Shown here one piece after another: positions 7,697 to 14,304 of a stretch of DNA of 16,576 bases. The notes under the pieces are model-generated. The model saw only the letters and a program-made list of their open reading frames with translations. It was not told the DNA's origin and searched no databases. Position numbers and translations under genes: made by a program. Source of the DNA: Candidatus Thorarchaeota archaeon (GTDB lineage Archaea; Asgardarchaeota; Thorarchaeia; Thorarchaeales; Thorarchaeaceae); contig JAEOUN010000024.1 in the NCBI GenBank assembly GCA_016839245.1, positions 1 to 16,576 on the forward strand, written 5' to 3'. Every line of letters begins with the position of its first letter. Positions within the stretch are counted from its first letter, which is position 1.

Positions 7697-8742
7697 GTTG
7701 TTTTCTTGACTTGGTATATACCTTGGCGACTATCCCGTAAAGAGAGCCGCTTCATGACAAGTCCTTCACTCATAAGTAACGAGAGTGCATAACGAACTGT
7801 ACGCGAAGGTAATTTTGTTTCCTCTATTATTTCCTTTTGGCTTAGCTGTCCCTGATACTCAAGTACCTTAAGAACAAGTTTTGCGCTTGGCGGCAATTCC
7901 TGAGCAAGGTCTTCTGAGGTTTCAGCCTTCTTCAGTAATTTCCCTCGTAATTCTGCAACTCTCTCTACTTCAAATTTTACAAAAATGGCATTGTGTATCG
8001 CTTTTCTGATTTTAATCGGCTTGCTGTCAATCTTTCTTCTTATCTGTCCGTCGAGTACTGCCTCAATGGTGACTGAGCTAGTAAGATCTTGAATGAGAAT
8101 CTCTAAATCGTCAGATAGAACCAATGGTCTTCTTGATGGATTAATACTATTTACCGGTATAATGGAAAATACACTTGCTGAATTAAGAACAACAGGTCCT
8201 CCAACACTCAATGAATAAGCCGTGCTTCCTGTTGGTGTTGCGATGATTAGACCATCACTTCCATCTTTCCAAAATGGTTCATCATCAATCAATAAAGAAT
8301 AACGTATGAGGGTAGCACTTCTCTTGGCAAAAATTCCAATATCATTCAAAAGAGGTGGAGTTTCTCTCCCCGATATCTCAGCAACAAGACGAGTCTTTTC
8401 TTCTTTTGACCACCTCATTGCCAATAAATCATCAATGACAGTTTCAAAATTGGTGACGAGAACATCAAATAAGAAATCTGGTTGCCCCATTGATGCTATT
8501 GGCAAGATTGGTATATCTGTGTGTCCAAGATCAAGAAGTGACCTCAAGAGAAGTCTATCAGACCCAATAATTGCAAGGACATCTACGTCCATCTTTCTTG
8601 CTGGAATTCCATTAGTCTTGAGATTGTCTGCAAGTTTCTCTTCAATGATAAAATCCGCTTTGTTTTGCTTCAGGACGTCAATGATACTTTTAGCATCCTC
8701 AATCATTCCTGTTTCAAGACCTGATAGAATTCCAATCTTCGT
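7693..8742 (-). CDS. NAD-kinase-like protein fused to a C-terminal winged helix
   Basis: NAD kinase phosphorylates NAD to NADP. Numbering here is from the internal ATG at 8706. The signature DGLIIATPTGSTAYSLSVGG (151-170) and the later DGQ (219-221) are clear, and the NE motif appears as LND (120-122). The first nucleotide-binding motif GGDGT is changed to GSDRL (48-52): Asp50 stays but two glycines and the threonine are lost. NxGxxGFL is also changed (ASMGQPDFLF, 71-80). Residues about 272-337 form a winged helix (TVRYALSLLMSEGLV), unusual for this family. Starting at ATG 8706 would delete the first Rossmann strand. The frame upstream encodes KIGILSGLETG, a typical NAD-kinase beginning, headed by an ACG at 8742 that lies 8 bases after a strong AGGAGG, so I place the start there. 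It may be a working kinase, or an NAD(P)/nucleotide sensor that binds DNA through the winged helix. Confidence 0.82.
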   Translation of the reverse strand, partial: TKIGILSGLETGMIEDAKSIIDVLKQNKADFIIEEKLADNLKTNGIPARKMDVDVLAIIGSDRLLLRSLLDLGHTDIPILPIASMGQPDFLFDVLVTNFETVIDDLLAMRWSKEEKTRLVAEISGRETPPLLNDIGIFAKRSATLIRYSLLIDDEPFWKDGSDGLIIATPTGSTAYSLSVGGPVVLNSASVFSIIPVNSINPSRRPLVLSDDLEILIQDLTSSVTIEAVLDGQIRRKIDSKPIKIRKAIHNAIFVKFEVERVAELRGKLLKKAETSEDLAQELPPSAKLVLKVLEYQGQLSQKEIIEETKLPSRTVRYALSLLMSEGLVMKRLSLRDSRQGIYQVKKTT

Positions 8743-8750
8743 TAGTGAAA

Positions 8751-8756
8751 CCTCCT
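8751..8756 (-). promoter_or_regulatory. Strong Shine-Dalgarno that points to an ACG start
   Basis: AGGAGG on the minus strand ends 8 bases before ACG at 8742-8740. No ATG, GTG or TTG lies at a workable distance in the NAD-kinase frame, and the internal ATG at 8706 is 44 bases away. This site decides the start chosen for the NAD-kinase-like gene. Confidence 0.6.
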
Positions 8757-8823
8757 GTAGATCTGAATAGGTTTAATCCAAATTGCCTGAGCTTCTTAAA
8801 TGAACTGACTACCTATGTTGTCA

Positions 8824-9783
8824 CTAGCTACGATTCTTATGCATTGCGAGGAAAACGGCAAAAATAACCATTGTAATACCAGCAATTCCGCCCACTACAC
8901 CTATGAGTTCAGGATCAAAGGAAAAATAATTTGTAACTGTGGATGTCGTTGTGCTTGCATTTGTAGGATACGTATATGACTTCGTGTAAACATAGTACCT
9001 CGCATACACGTAGTTATGTTGAAACTTGCTAAGCATGAAATCCCAAGTAAGATAGGTTTCATTCCCTTCTATTTCAATTGACAAATAATCTTCAGGATAA
9101 TATTGCATATCAATAACTGGTGTGCTCTCCATTATCTTCATCTGTATTCTTTGGTGGGTATCTGAATCAAATGTCCTAGCACTTCCAACAATATATTTCA
9201 GCTCAAAATAATTGCCTAATCTAAATCCCGTAGCATTAATTGAAACATTGATACTTGTTGTTGCATTGGCGATGAGATTTGCATTAAAAATGGCATACTC
9301 CATACCGCTTAGCCAACTCCCATATGTGTCCAACTCAGGATAGTTCGATGCATTCCAACCAAGTTCTTCCCAAGTGTATACTGAATAATTAGTAATGATG
9401 GAATTAACTGATATCACCATATTATAATTAAGTTCCTGATACTCGTACCAATCATTTTTCACACTTGGTTGAACAAAGGCAAGAGTCGCATTCTGAGTTT
9501 TATTTGTATAAGTCTGAAAAATGCACTCCATTGAGAGTTCATCACATTCTGAATGGTTGTAAAAAATCTCCACGTTTGCTTCAGGCATCTGTATGTTTGT
9601 CCCATTGTGAATGGTAGTACCTTCGATAAAATAACTGGTTGTAGCAATATCTGAAATGATTGGATTCGCTCTAATTGGGATAAGTTGAAACAAGAACATA
9701 ATTGACAGTACTGCCATAAGAAGAGCTGTTATTTTTTTACTATCAAGAGCACTCACTTTACTACACCAAATACAATTTTTCAC
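8824..9783 (-). CDS. Predicted secreted or surface protein with C-terminal membrane anchor
   Basis: I do not recognise this 319-residue protein. Residues about 19-39 form a hydrophobic N-terminal signal or anchor (ALLMAVLSIMFLFQLI) followed by an external domain. A second membrane helix near the end (about 293-312) is followed by the basic tail HKNRS, giving a single-pass protein facing outward. The external part has eleven NxS/T sequons by my count and many Tyr, Trp and Thr residues, as in glycosylated archaeal envelope proteins. Two Cys (in ECDE and MECIF) could form a disulfide. The start is GTG at 9783, supported by a TATA-like element 29 bases upstream. An alternative start is the ATG at the MAVLSIMF stretch. 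It lies 81 bases before the NAD-kinase-like gene on the same strand and may share its transcript, but no functional link is evident. Confidence 0.65.
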   Translation of the reverse strand: MKNCIWCSKVSALDSKKITALLMAVLSIMFLFQLIPIRANPIISDIATTSYFIEGTTIHNGTNIQMPEANVEIFYNHSECDELSMECIFQTYTNKTQNATLAFVQPSVKNDWYEYQELNYNMVISVNSIITNYSVYTWEELGWNASNYPELDTYGSWLSGMEYAIFNANLIANATTSINVSINATGFRLGNYFELKYIVGSARTFDSDTHQRIQMKIMESTPVIDMQYYPEDYLSIEIEGNETYLTWDFMLSKFQHNYVYARYYVYTKSYTYPTNASTTTSTVTNYFSFDPELIGVVGGIAGITMVIFAVFLAMHKNRS

Positions 9784-9809
9784 TCAAACTAACAGACACT
9801 AGATATCGA

Positions 9810-9816
9810 ATAAATC
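9810..9816 (-). promoter_or_regulatory. Candidate TATA box for the surface-protein gene
   Basis: ATTTATT on the minus strand is centred about 29 bases before the GTG at 9783, so transcription would begin within a few bases of the start codon (near-leaderless). Read by eye. Confidence 0.35.
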
Positions 9817-9888
9817 CATAAGAAATTACTGGTTGGCAAATGTTGCCTCTTCTTTTCTAAAAGTTCTCTCTTTGCCGTTTGGGATTCC

Positions 9889-9896
9889 ATTAAAAG
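9889..9896 (+). promoter_or_regulatory. Candidate TATA box for nadA
   Basis: ATTAAAAG is centred about 26 bases before position 9918 and 38 before the nadA ATG at 9931. The predicted start site therefore falls at a tiny upstream frame (ATG at 9917). The same 147-base gap also holds the promoter of the divergent surface-protein gene. Confidence 0.35.
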
Positions 9897-9930
9897 CCAA
9901 ATCACGAATCTAAGGCATGGTGCACTGTAG

Positions 9931-10899
9931 ATGACCCGAGATTTCAGTGACATACAAAAGAAGATTCTGAAACTGAAGAAGGAGAAGAAAGCACTCATTC
10001 TTGCACATAACTATCAAACTATTGACATCCAAGAGATTGCAGATTTTGTGGGGGACTCACTTCAGCTAGCACGAAAGTCGGCCGAACAAAATGGCTATGA
10101 GATGATTATCTTTGCAGGTGTGAAATTCATGGCTGAAATGGCTGCAATATTATCACCTGATGTACCTGTATACATTCCTGATCCCAAAGCCCTCTGTCCA
10201 TTAGCCGCCTATCTTGACGCAGAGAAGATTAGGGAAAAGAAACGAGAGTATCCTGGAGTTCCAGTGGTAGTCTACGTGAATACCACTGCTGAGGCAAAGT
10301 CAGAGGCTGACTACATCTGTACCTCTGGAAGTGCAGTCGAAGTCGTCGAGTCACTTGGTGTAGATAGAGTAATTTTTGGACCTGACGCAAATTTGGCGAA
10401 TTATGTTCGCTCTCATACAAATATTGAGATAATCGATTTGGATGAGGAAGGTCATTGTTACGTGCATGATAAATTCGAACTCTCGATGCTGGAAGACTTG
10501 AAGAAGAAGTACCCTCAATCTCTAGCAATTGCTCATCCTGAATGTCCAATTGAGGTTCAGCAAGCTTCAGATATGGTGGGGAGCACAGGAATGATGGCAA
10601 AGATTGTTGCTGTGACTGATGCAAAAACAATACTCATTGCTACCGAGATGGGAATGGTTCAGCAATTGCAGAAAGCGCATCCCAACAAGACAATCATACC
10701 TTTCTTCGATGGTGCTGTTTGTCGACAGATGAAGAAACATACTCTTGAGAAAATTCTCAATGTACTAGAAAATCAACCCAAAGAGAATCTTGTTCTTGTA
10801 CCTGAGGAGTATGTTCCACATATTCGAGAAATCCTTGAGAAGATGAACAAGGTAAAAGGACAAGGTCCTGCTACAGCTGTCGTTGTTGAAACTACTTGA
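9931..10899 (+). CDS. nadA: Quinolinate synthase NadA
   Basis: NadA condenses iminoaspartate with dihydroxyacetone phosphate to give quinolinate in de novo NAD synthesis, using a [4Fe-4S] cluster, in the cytosol. The 322-residue length is normal for the family. The three cluster cysteines are present as Cys89 (ALCPLAA), Cys176 (GHCYVH) and Cys264 (AVCRQM). Conserved substrate-binding segments are LAHNYQ (24-29), DSLQLA (42-47), FAGVKFMAE (61-69), YVNTTAEAKSEAD (115-127), AHPECP (201-206), GSTGMM (217-222) and ATEMG (237-241). No residue looks damaged. The ATG at 9931 has a weak GGTG 8 bases upstream. No nadB (L-aspartate oxidase or dehydrogenase) or nadC is in the window. The nearest NAD-related gene is the divergent NAD-kinase-like gene about 1.2 kb upstream. 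Confidence 0.97.
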   Translation: MTRDFSDIQKKILKLKKEKKALILAHNYQTIDIQEIADFVGDSLQLARKSAEQNGYEMIIFAGVKFMAEMAAILSPDVPVYIPDPKALCPLAAYLDAEKIREKKREYPGVPVVVYVNTTAEAKSEADYICTSGSAVEVVESLGVDRVIFGPDANLANYVRSHTNIEIIDLDEEGHCYVHDKFELSMLEDLKKKYPQSLAIAHPECPIEVQQASDMVGSTGMMAKIVAVTDAKTILIATEMGMVQQLQKAHPNKTIIPFFDGAVCRQMKKHTLEKILNVLENQPKENLVLVPEEYVPHIREILEKMNKVKGQGPATAVVVETT

Positions 10900-11192
10900 T
10901 TCTCTTGCACTCTCTCGAATTCGATGGCAAGGGCTGCTCTATAGTGGAAACATCTCACAGTGTCTGGTTCCATCCAATTTATTTCTTCAAGATTGATATC
11001 TGCTCCGCATTTGAAACACAATGGTGTTATCCAGCGAACTAGTAGTTTTTCATATTCGATGACTCTTTCTTGGTACGGAGTTATCCGAGTATCATCATTA
11101 TTTTCGTAGGCTTTCTCCGTTTTTTCTTGTTTATTCAATAGATTAGTAGTCAATTCCGCAGAAACGATTGTCTTTAGGCAATCTGTAATCAT
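10773..11192 (-). CDS. Small zinc-ribbon protein, degenerate, running antisense into nadA
   Basis: The frame starts at ATG 11192, 7 bases after the HAD phosphatase stop, suggesting one transcript. Residues about 53-95 look like a rubredoxin-type zinc ribbon: WITPLCFKCGADINLEE, then WMEPDTVRCFHY, then AIEFERV. Related ribbons usually have CxxC twice. Here the first pair is intact (Cys59, Cys62), but the second reads Cys81-Phe-His-Tyr84, where Tyr84 (TAT) is one G-to-A change from Cys. His83 might substitute. The recognisable protein ends near residue 98, yet no stop occurs and the frame runs about 40 codons antisense through the last 127 bases of nadA. This suggests stop loss and decay, or a protein with a young C-terminal tail. 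Residues 1-40 are polar and unrecognised. Function is unknown. It could also be a chance frame, but the ribbon pattern argues against that. Confidence 0.5.
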   Translation of the reverse strand: MITDCLKTIVSAELTTNLLNKQEKTEKAYENNDDTRITPYQERVIEYEKLLVRWITPLCFKCGADINLEEINWMEPDTVRCFHYRAALAIEFERVQENQVVSTTTAVAGPCPFTLFIFSRISRICGTYSSGTRTRFSLG

Positions 11193-11199
11193 TGATTAT

Positions 11200-11853
11200 C
11201 TACAAATTCGTGATGTGAACTAAGATTTCACGTCTTTTTGAAATTATTAATCCCGAATGTCCAGCGTTTCGAAAATCATCGTGTGTGAACATATTTTCCA
11301 AAGCGATGAATCTACAGAAATCCTTTGAACGTTCATAGTCTTTCAATGAATCTCCCACAAACGCCATTTTTTCGAAGGGAACATTGTAGTGGTTGTGTAT
11401 GTATTTGAAGTGATCCGATCCTTTCTCAAAATCTGGTCTATATCCTAAGATTTCAGTAAACAATTCTAGAATTCCTCTTTTCTTGAAGTACTCCTCAATA
11501 GTAGATTGAAATGTTGACGATGATACGAATACATCTATTCCCCTCTTTCGAAGTTCTGTAACCGTTTCTATTGAGTCCGGGAACAATTCTTGCTCAAAGA
11601 TGCGGCTAATCTTTAATTCCTCGAATTCTTCGATGGCAATATCATTCATTGGGTGCTCTGGAAAATTCATCTTTATTTGATGTTCATAGGGTAATCCCGT
11701 AGTCGACCGATAGCGCGTAGTAGCTTCATCTTTTGAAACTCCATAATACTTCATCATAATATCCACGCCAATATTCTCTAAGAAGGGCATACTGTTCGCT
11801 AATGTCCCGTCAAAGTCGAAAATCACAGTACTACACGCAATCTTGTCTTCCAT
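11200..11853 (-). CDS. HAD-superfamily phosphatase (subfamily IA, phosphoglycolate-phosphatase-like)
   Basis: Haloacid dehalogenase-type phosphatases use an aspartate nucleophile and Mg2+ to hydrolyse small phosphomonoesters. All four motifs are visible, numbering from the ATG at 11862: motif I FDFDGT (15-20, Asp16 and Asp18), motif II SSS (114-116), motif III Lys147 in FEKGSDH, and motif IV VGDSLKD (169-175, Asp171 and Asp175). The helical cap lies between motifs I and II (about 22-95), marking the C1-cap type seen in phosphoglycolate phosphatases and beta-phosphoglucomutases. The substrate cannot be read from sequence. I prefer the second ATG at 11853, because a TTTTAAAA box is centred about 29 bases before it and only 20 before the first ATG. 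A zinc-ribbon gene follows 7 bases after the stop. Confidence 0.85.
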   Translation of the reverse strand: MEDKIACSTVIFDFDGTLANSMPFLENIGVDIMMKYYGVSKDEATTRYRSTTGLPYEHQIKMNFPEHPMNDIAIEEFEELKISRIFEQELFPDSIETVTELRKRGIDVFVSSSTFQSTIEEYFKKRGILELFTEILGYRPDFEKGSDHFKYIHNHYNVPFEKMAFVGDSLKDYERSKDFCRFIALENMFTHDDFRNAGHSGLIISKRREILVHITNL

Positions 11854-11878
11854 GTACAACATCTCTCTTGAATTGCTT

Positions 11879-11886
11879 TTTTAAAA
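11879..11886 (-). promoter_or_regulatory. Candidate TATA box for the HAD phosphatase gene
   Basis: TTTTAAAA on the minus strand, flanked by more A residues, is centred about 29 bases before the ATG at 11853. This is the spacing expected for an mRNA with almost no leader. Confidence 0.4.
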
Positions 11887-11933
11887 TCGAGTTCAATGTT
11901 CTTTAGATGGTTTTGGTCTGCTAGGATTTTTCT

Positions 11934-12329
11934 TTACTTTTGTTTTTTATAATCATCGATACATCTATTGATTGTTAAATATGCATCTCTGAGTTCTCTG
12001 AAGTCTTTAATTTCTGTATATCCACCCTCTTGGATTTTGTAGGTGGCATGGAAGTGTTTCACTTCATTAATCCTGCTACCAAGGAGATCCATCAAGCTCT
12101 TGACATCGTGATAACACGGTTCACTCATGGGTACAGCTATTATCTTATCATCAATATGCCCTGCGTCATCCATTTCCATGACACCAATTGGTCTTGCCTT
12201 CACAAGACATCCCGTAAAGGTTGGTTCTGAGATCAACAAGACTACATCAAGAGGGTCGTCATCTTGGTCAAGAGTCTGTGGGATGAATCCGTAATCAAAT
12301 GGAGCAAATGTGTAGAGTACTCTGCCCAA
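11934..12329 (-). CDS. ppa: Family I inorganic pyrophosphatase, N-terminally short
   Basis: Soluble inorganic pyrophosphatase hydrolyses PPi to two phosphates and drives biosynthetic reactions forward. By E. coli numbering the visible active-site residues are Arg43 (Arg3 here), Tyr55 (Tyr13 in DYGFIPQ), Asp65/67/70 (Asp23, Asp25, Asp28 in DDDPLD), Asp97/102 and Lys104 (Asp55, Asp60, Lys62), and Tyr141/Lys142 (Tyr97, Lys98). At 131 residues it lacks about 40 residues that normally hold the conserved Glu20, Lys29 and Glu31, and the loop before DYGF seems two residues short. The frame hits TGA at 12356-12354 just upstream, and none of the three minus-strand frames there encodes the missing piece. 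The start is TTG at 12329. A TATA-like box 31 bases before it suggests the short form is transcribed. It is either a reduced enzyme or a decaying copy. Confidence 0.8.
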   Translation of the reverse strand: MGRVLYTFAPFDYGFIPQTLDQDDDPLDVVLLISEPTFTGCLVKARPIGVMEMDDAGHIDDKIIAVPMSEPCYHDVKSLMDLLGSRINEVKHFHATYKIQEGGYTEIKDFRELRDAYLTINRCIDDYKKQK

Positions 12330-12355
12330 TCGAAAGATTATGAAGATAGTTTGTC

Positions 12356-12364
12356 AATTTAATT
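12356..12364 (-). promoter_or_regulatory. Candidate TATA box for the short pyrophosphatase
   Basis: AATTAAATT on the minus strand is centred about 31 bases before the TTG at 12329. This gives a leader of about 5 bases and leaves no room for the missing N-terminal coding part. Confidence 0.3.
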
Positions 12365-12437
12365 CACTCACTTGAAACAAGGAATTCAATTTGAGTTTTG
12401 TTAAATCCCGAAATGATGACACACAAGACTTTATGTG

Positions 12438-12447
12438 TTTAAAATAA
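12438..12447 (+). promoter_or_regulatory. Candidate TATA box for the four-helix membrane protein
   Basis: TTTAAAATAA is centred about 37 bases before the GTG at 12480, predicting a leader of about 10 bases that would just include the GGAGG at 12468-12472. It lies in the gap shared with the divergent pyrophosphatase. Confidence 0.4.
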
Positions 12448-12479
12448 TGAACTTGTGAACAATTTATGGAGGAATATTA

Positions 12480-13043
12480 GTGTCTGATCCAAAACTTGAT
12501 ACTGAAACTGAAATTCTTGATATTGGCTCACTCTTTAGAGGGACTGCTACAATTACACTCATTGCAGAGATAGTGGCAACTATCATGTTATTAGGTTCAG
12601 GCACAGCATTCATCATTAGTCGTTCGGGACTGATTCAAGTGCTTGAATTCGACGTTGCAATATTCCTTCTCCTATTAGGTTCCATGATAACGCTCTTCAT
12701 TTTTCTGGGTGCTATTGGTTTCTTTGTCAGATTCAATAGAAGGATTGGCTCTATTGTCATTGGCGAGAACATTGGAGAGGTTGATCTGAATAGACCTGGT
12801 GTCAAGATGGTGGTCATCATCTATGGTTTAGCTGTTGGTCTGATTCTCATCATGGGTATCTATGGATACTATCTAGTCTACAAATACTTCTTTGCTGACT
12901 TAGCTTCAACCTCATTAAGCTTCTTTGGTATCTCTCTTTCTCTAGGTATCCTAATCCTTGCCTTTTTGATACAGGTAGTCATCATGACTATCGGACGTAC
13001 TGCGACTACAATCATCCGAAAAGTCTTAGATGAAGATGTTTAG
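12480..13043 (+). CDS. Four-helix integral membrane protein, unknown function
   Basis: I do not recognise this 187-residue protein. Four hydrophobic segments are clear (about 24-46, 57-83, 109-134 and 145-171), with a short acidic N-terminus (DPKLDTETEILD) and a C-terminus ending LDEDV. The loop between helices 2 and 3 (about 84-107) is basic then mixed (RFNRRIG), pointing to a cytoplasmic side by the positive-inside rule, with both termini also cytoplasmic. There are no obvious catalytic or metal-binding residues. The start is GTG at 12480, fixed by a strong GGAGG at 12468-12472 with a 7-base gap. The CaCA antiporter follows 64 bases downstream on the same strand but has its own TATA-like element, so co-transcription is possible but not required. 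Confidence 0.75.
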   Translation: MSDPKLDTETEILDIGSLFRGTATITLIAEIVATIMLLGSGTAFIISRSGLIQVLEFDVAIFLLLLGSMITLFIFLGAIGFFVRFNRRIGSIVIGENIGEVDLNRPGVKMVVIIYGLAVGLILIMGIYGYYLVYKYFFADLASTSLSFFGISLSLGILILAFLIQVVIMTIGRTATTIIRKVLDEDV

Positions 13044-13066
13044 GAATTTCTAGAATAAGGGATTAC

Positions 13067-13074
13067 TTTAATTA
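13067..13074 (+). promoter_or_regulatory. Candidate TATA box for the CaCA antiporter
   Basis: TTTAATTA is centred about 37 bases before the GTG at 13108. The predicted start site near 13097 would sit at the GGTG (13097-13100), which serves as a weak ribosome-binding site. Confidence 0.3.
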
Positions 13075-13107
13075 GATGTCATACAAGGCACAGATTGGTG
13101 CAAGATT

Positions 13108-14277
13108 GTGAAGTATAAAGCCTGGCAGTTATCCTACATAATCGGAATGCTAATTGCATCTCCATTACTATTGTTTGAGTATCTTGGTCTGCACATCCTT
13201 CCCGAGTCAGTTGCACCTTATCTTGAATTGGTTGGTGGAATTATGGTAATTGCCGGCGCATGTGAGGCTTTTGTGTTATCTGTTGAAGGCATTGCACACA
13301 ACATGCATCTCACTGATTATGTTTCAGGTATCTATGCCAGCTTGGCTAGTACAATTCCCGAACTTTCAGTCCTCGCCTTTCTGATATTGAGCAGACAGTA
13401 TGAGATGGCTTGGATTCTTGCTCTCGCAACGATATTCATGAACTCTCTTGTTTTCGCAGTCTATACCCTTGTCCTTCCCAAAGACGAACATGGCAACTAT
13501 CAACTTCCTGATGCGATTCAACATGTTGGTTCTGATTTGCTCACCATGGGTGCAGTCATCTCACTGTCTGTGGGTCTCTCGATGGTTCTTGTTCATCTAT
13601 TTCCGTTAACAGCAACTAATGAATTGATACCTCAATTTCTAGATAGTGGGGAGTTACTCTTATTTGGTTCGTGTCTTATTGTAGTGTTTATTGCTTATCT
13701 CTATCGTATCACAAAGTACTATGGCCAGTGTGATCCGTCGTCTGAGGATCCATATATCTCCTGCGAGATTAAACACTCGCCGATGGCCAAACCAACTCTT
13801 GCCATGTACCTTGTTCTTGCATCTGCTGGTGCTTTGATTGGTGGTGAAGCACTCTCATCTTTTGCTCATTTCGCTATTGATGAAATTGGATTGCCCATCA
13901 TTCATGCAGCTCTTCTCCTAGTAATCTTTGGTGGAACTCCTGAGTATATTATTGTTGCAAGCAGTCACAGAAAGAAAGAGCTTGAGATTGCTCTAAGTAA
14001 CGCATTTGGTGGCATTGTCCAAGTTTTCTTTGTCGTCTTTGGCTTTACAATGATTGCTTCAGGCATCATTGGTCTCTTTGATCCATTGCACCTTGGTTTT
14101 GAAATACTACCTATAGAACTCTACTCTGTTGTTCTACTACTCTTTGCTTTCCCCACGTTATTTATCCTGCGTGTGACAATTACCGATGATGCAAAAATTA
14201 ATGCTTTGGAATCAGTGGCGATGATAGCAGTCTTTGTGATGATGCTCTATATTCTCTTAGTCTATGGTGGAATATGA
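13108..14277 (+). CDS. Sodium/calcium exchanger (CaCA superfamily) integral membrane protein
   Basis: This 389-residue membrane protein should exchange a cation such as Ca2+ against Na+ or H+. It shows the two inverted alpha-repeats of the CaCA superfamily. Repeat 1 (about 45-95) contains GACEAFVLSVEGIA and STIPELS, with Glu85 in the position that binds the cation. Repeat 2 (about 240-310) contains GGEALSSFA and FGGTPEY, with Glu279, followed by SNAFGGIVQVF, which replaces the usual SNxxGSNxFN. About eleven hydrophobic helices can be drawn. A hydrophilic loop with two Cys (QCDPSSEDPYISCE, 207-220) separates the halves. The serine and asparagine residues that fix ion choice in well-studied exchangers are partly altered, so the transported ion is uncertain; ChaA/CAX-like H+ coupling is an alternative. 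The GTG start has GGTG 7 bases upstream. Confidence 0.83.
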   Translation: MKYKAWQLSYIIGMLIASPLLLFEYLGLHILPESVAPYLELVGGIMVIAGACEAFVLSVEGIAHNMHLTDYVSGIYASLASTIPELSVLAFLILSRQYEMAWILALATIFMNSLVFAVYTLVLPKDEHGNYQLPDAIQHVGSDLLTMGAVISLSVGLSMVLVHLFPLTATNELIPQFLDSGELLLFGSCLIVVFIAYLYRITKYYGQCDPSSEDPYISCEIKHSPMAKPTLAMYLVLASAGALIGGEALSSFAHFAIDEIGLPIIHAALLLVIFGGTPEYIIVASSHRKKELEIALSNAFGGIVQVFFVVFGFTMIASGIIGLFDPLHLGFEILPIELYSVVLLLFAFPTLFILRVTITDDAKINALESVAMIAVFVMMLYILLVYGGI

Positions 14278-14304
14278 AATAGCACCTTCAGAGTCAATCA
14301 TAAA

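Noticed and set aside
8306..8770. 154-residue plus-strand frame opposite the NAD-kinase-like gene
   Set aside because: It lies wholly antisense to a gene with clear conserved motifs, is rich in Ser/Arg/Ile without domain pattern, and has no ribosome site.
10229..10630. 133-residue minus-strand frame inside nadA
   Set aside because: nadA is intact and highly conserved across this stretch; the antisense product is Gln/Ser/Leu-rich with no recognisable fold.
11928..11948. T-rich stretch as a terminator
   Set aside because: It is T-rich on the plus strand, where no plus-strand gene ends; on the minus strand it encodes the Lys-rich end of the pyrophosphatase.
12030..12230. 66-residue plus-strand frame within the pyrophosphatase gene
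   Set aside because: The pyrophosphatase active-site motifs on the minus strand explain this stretch.
12330..12480. A frameshifted N-terminus of the pyrophosphatase
   Set aside because: All three minus-strand frames upstream were read; none encodes the expected Glu/Lys-containing segment, so truncation is a better account than a single frameshift.
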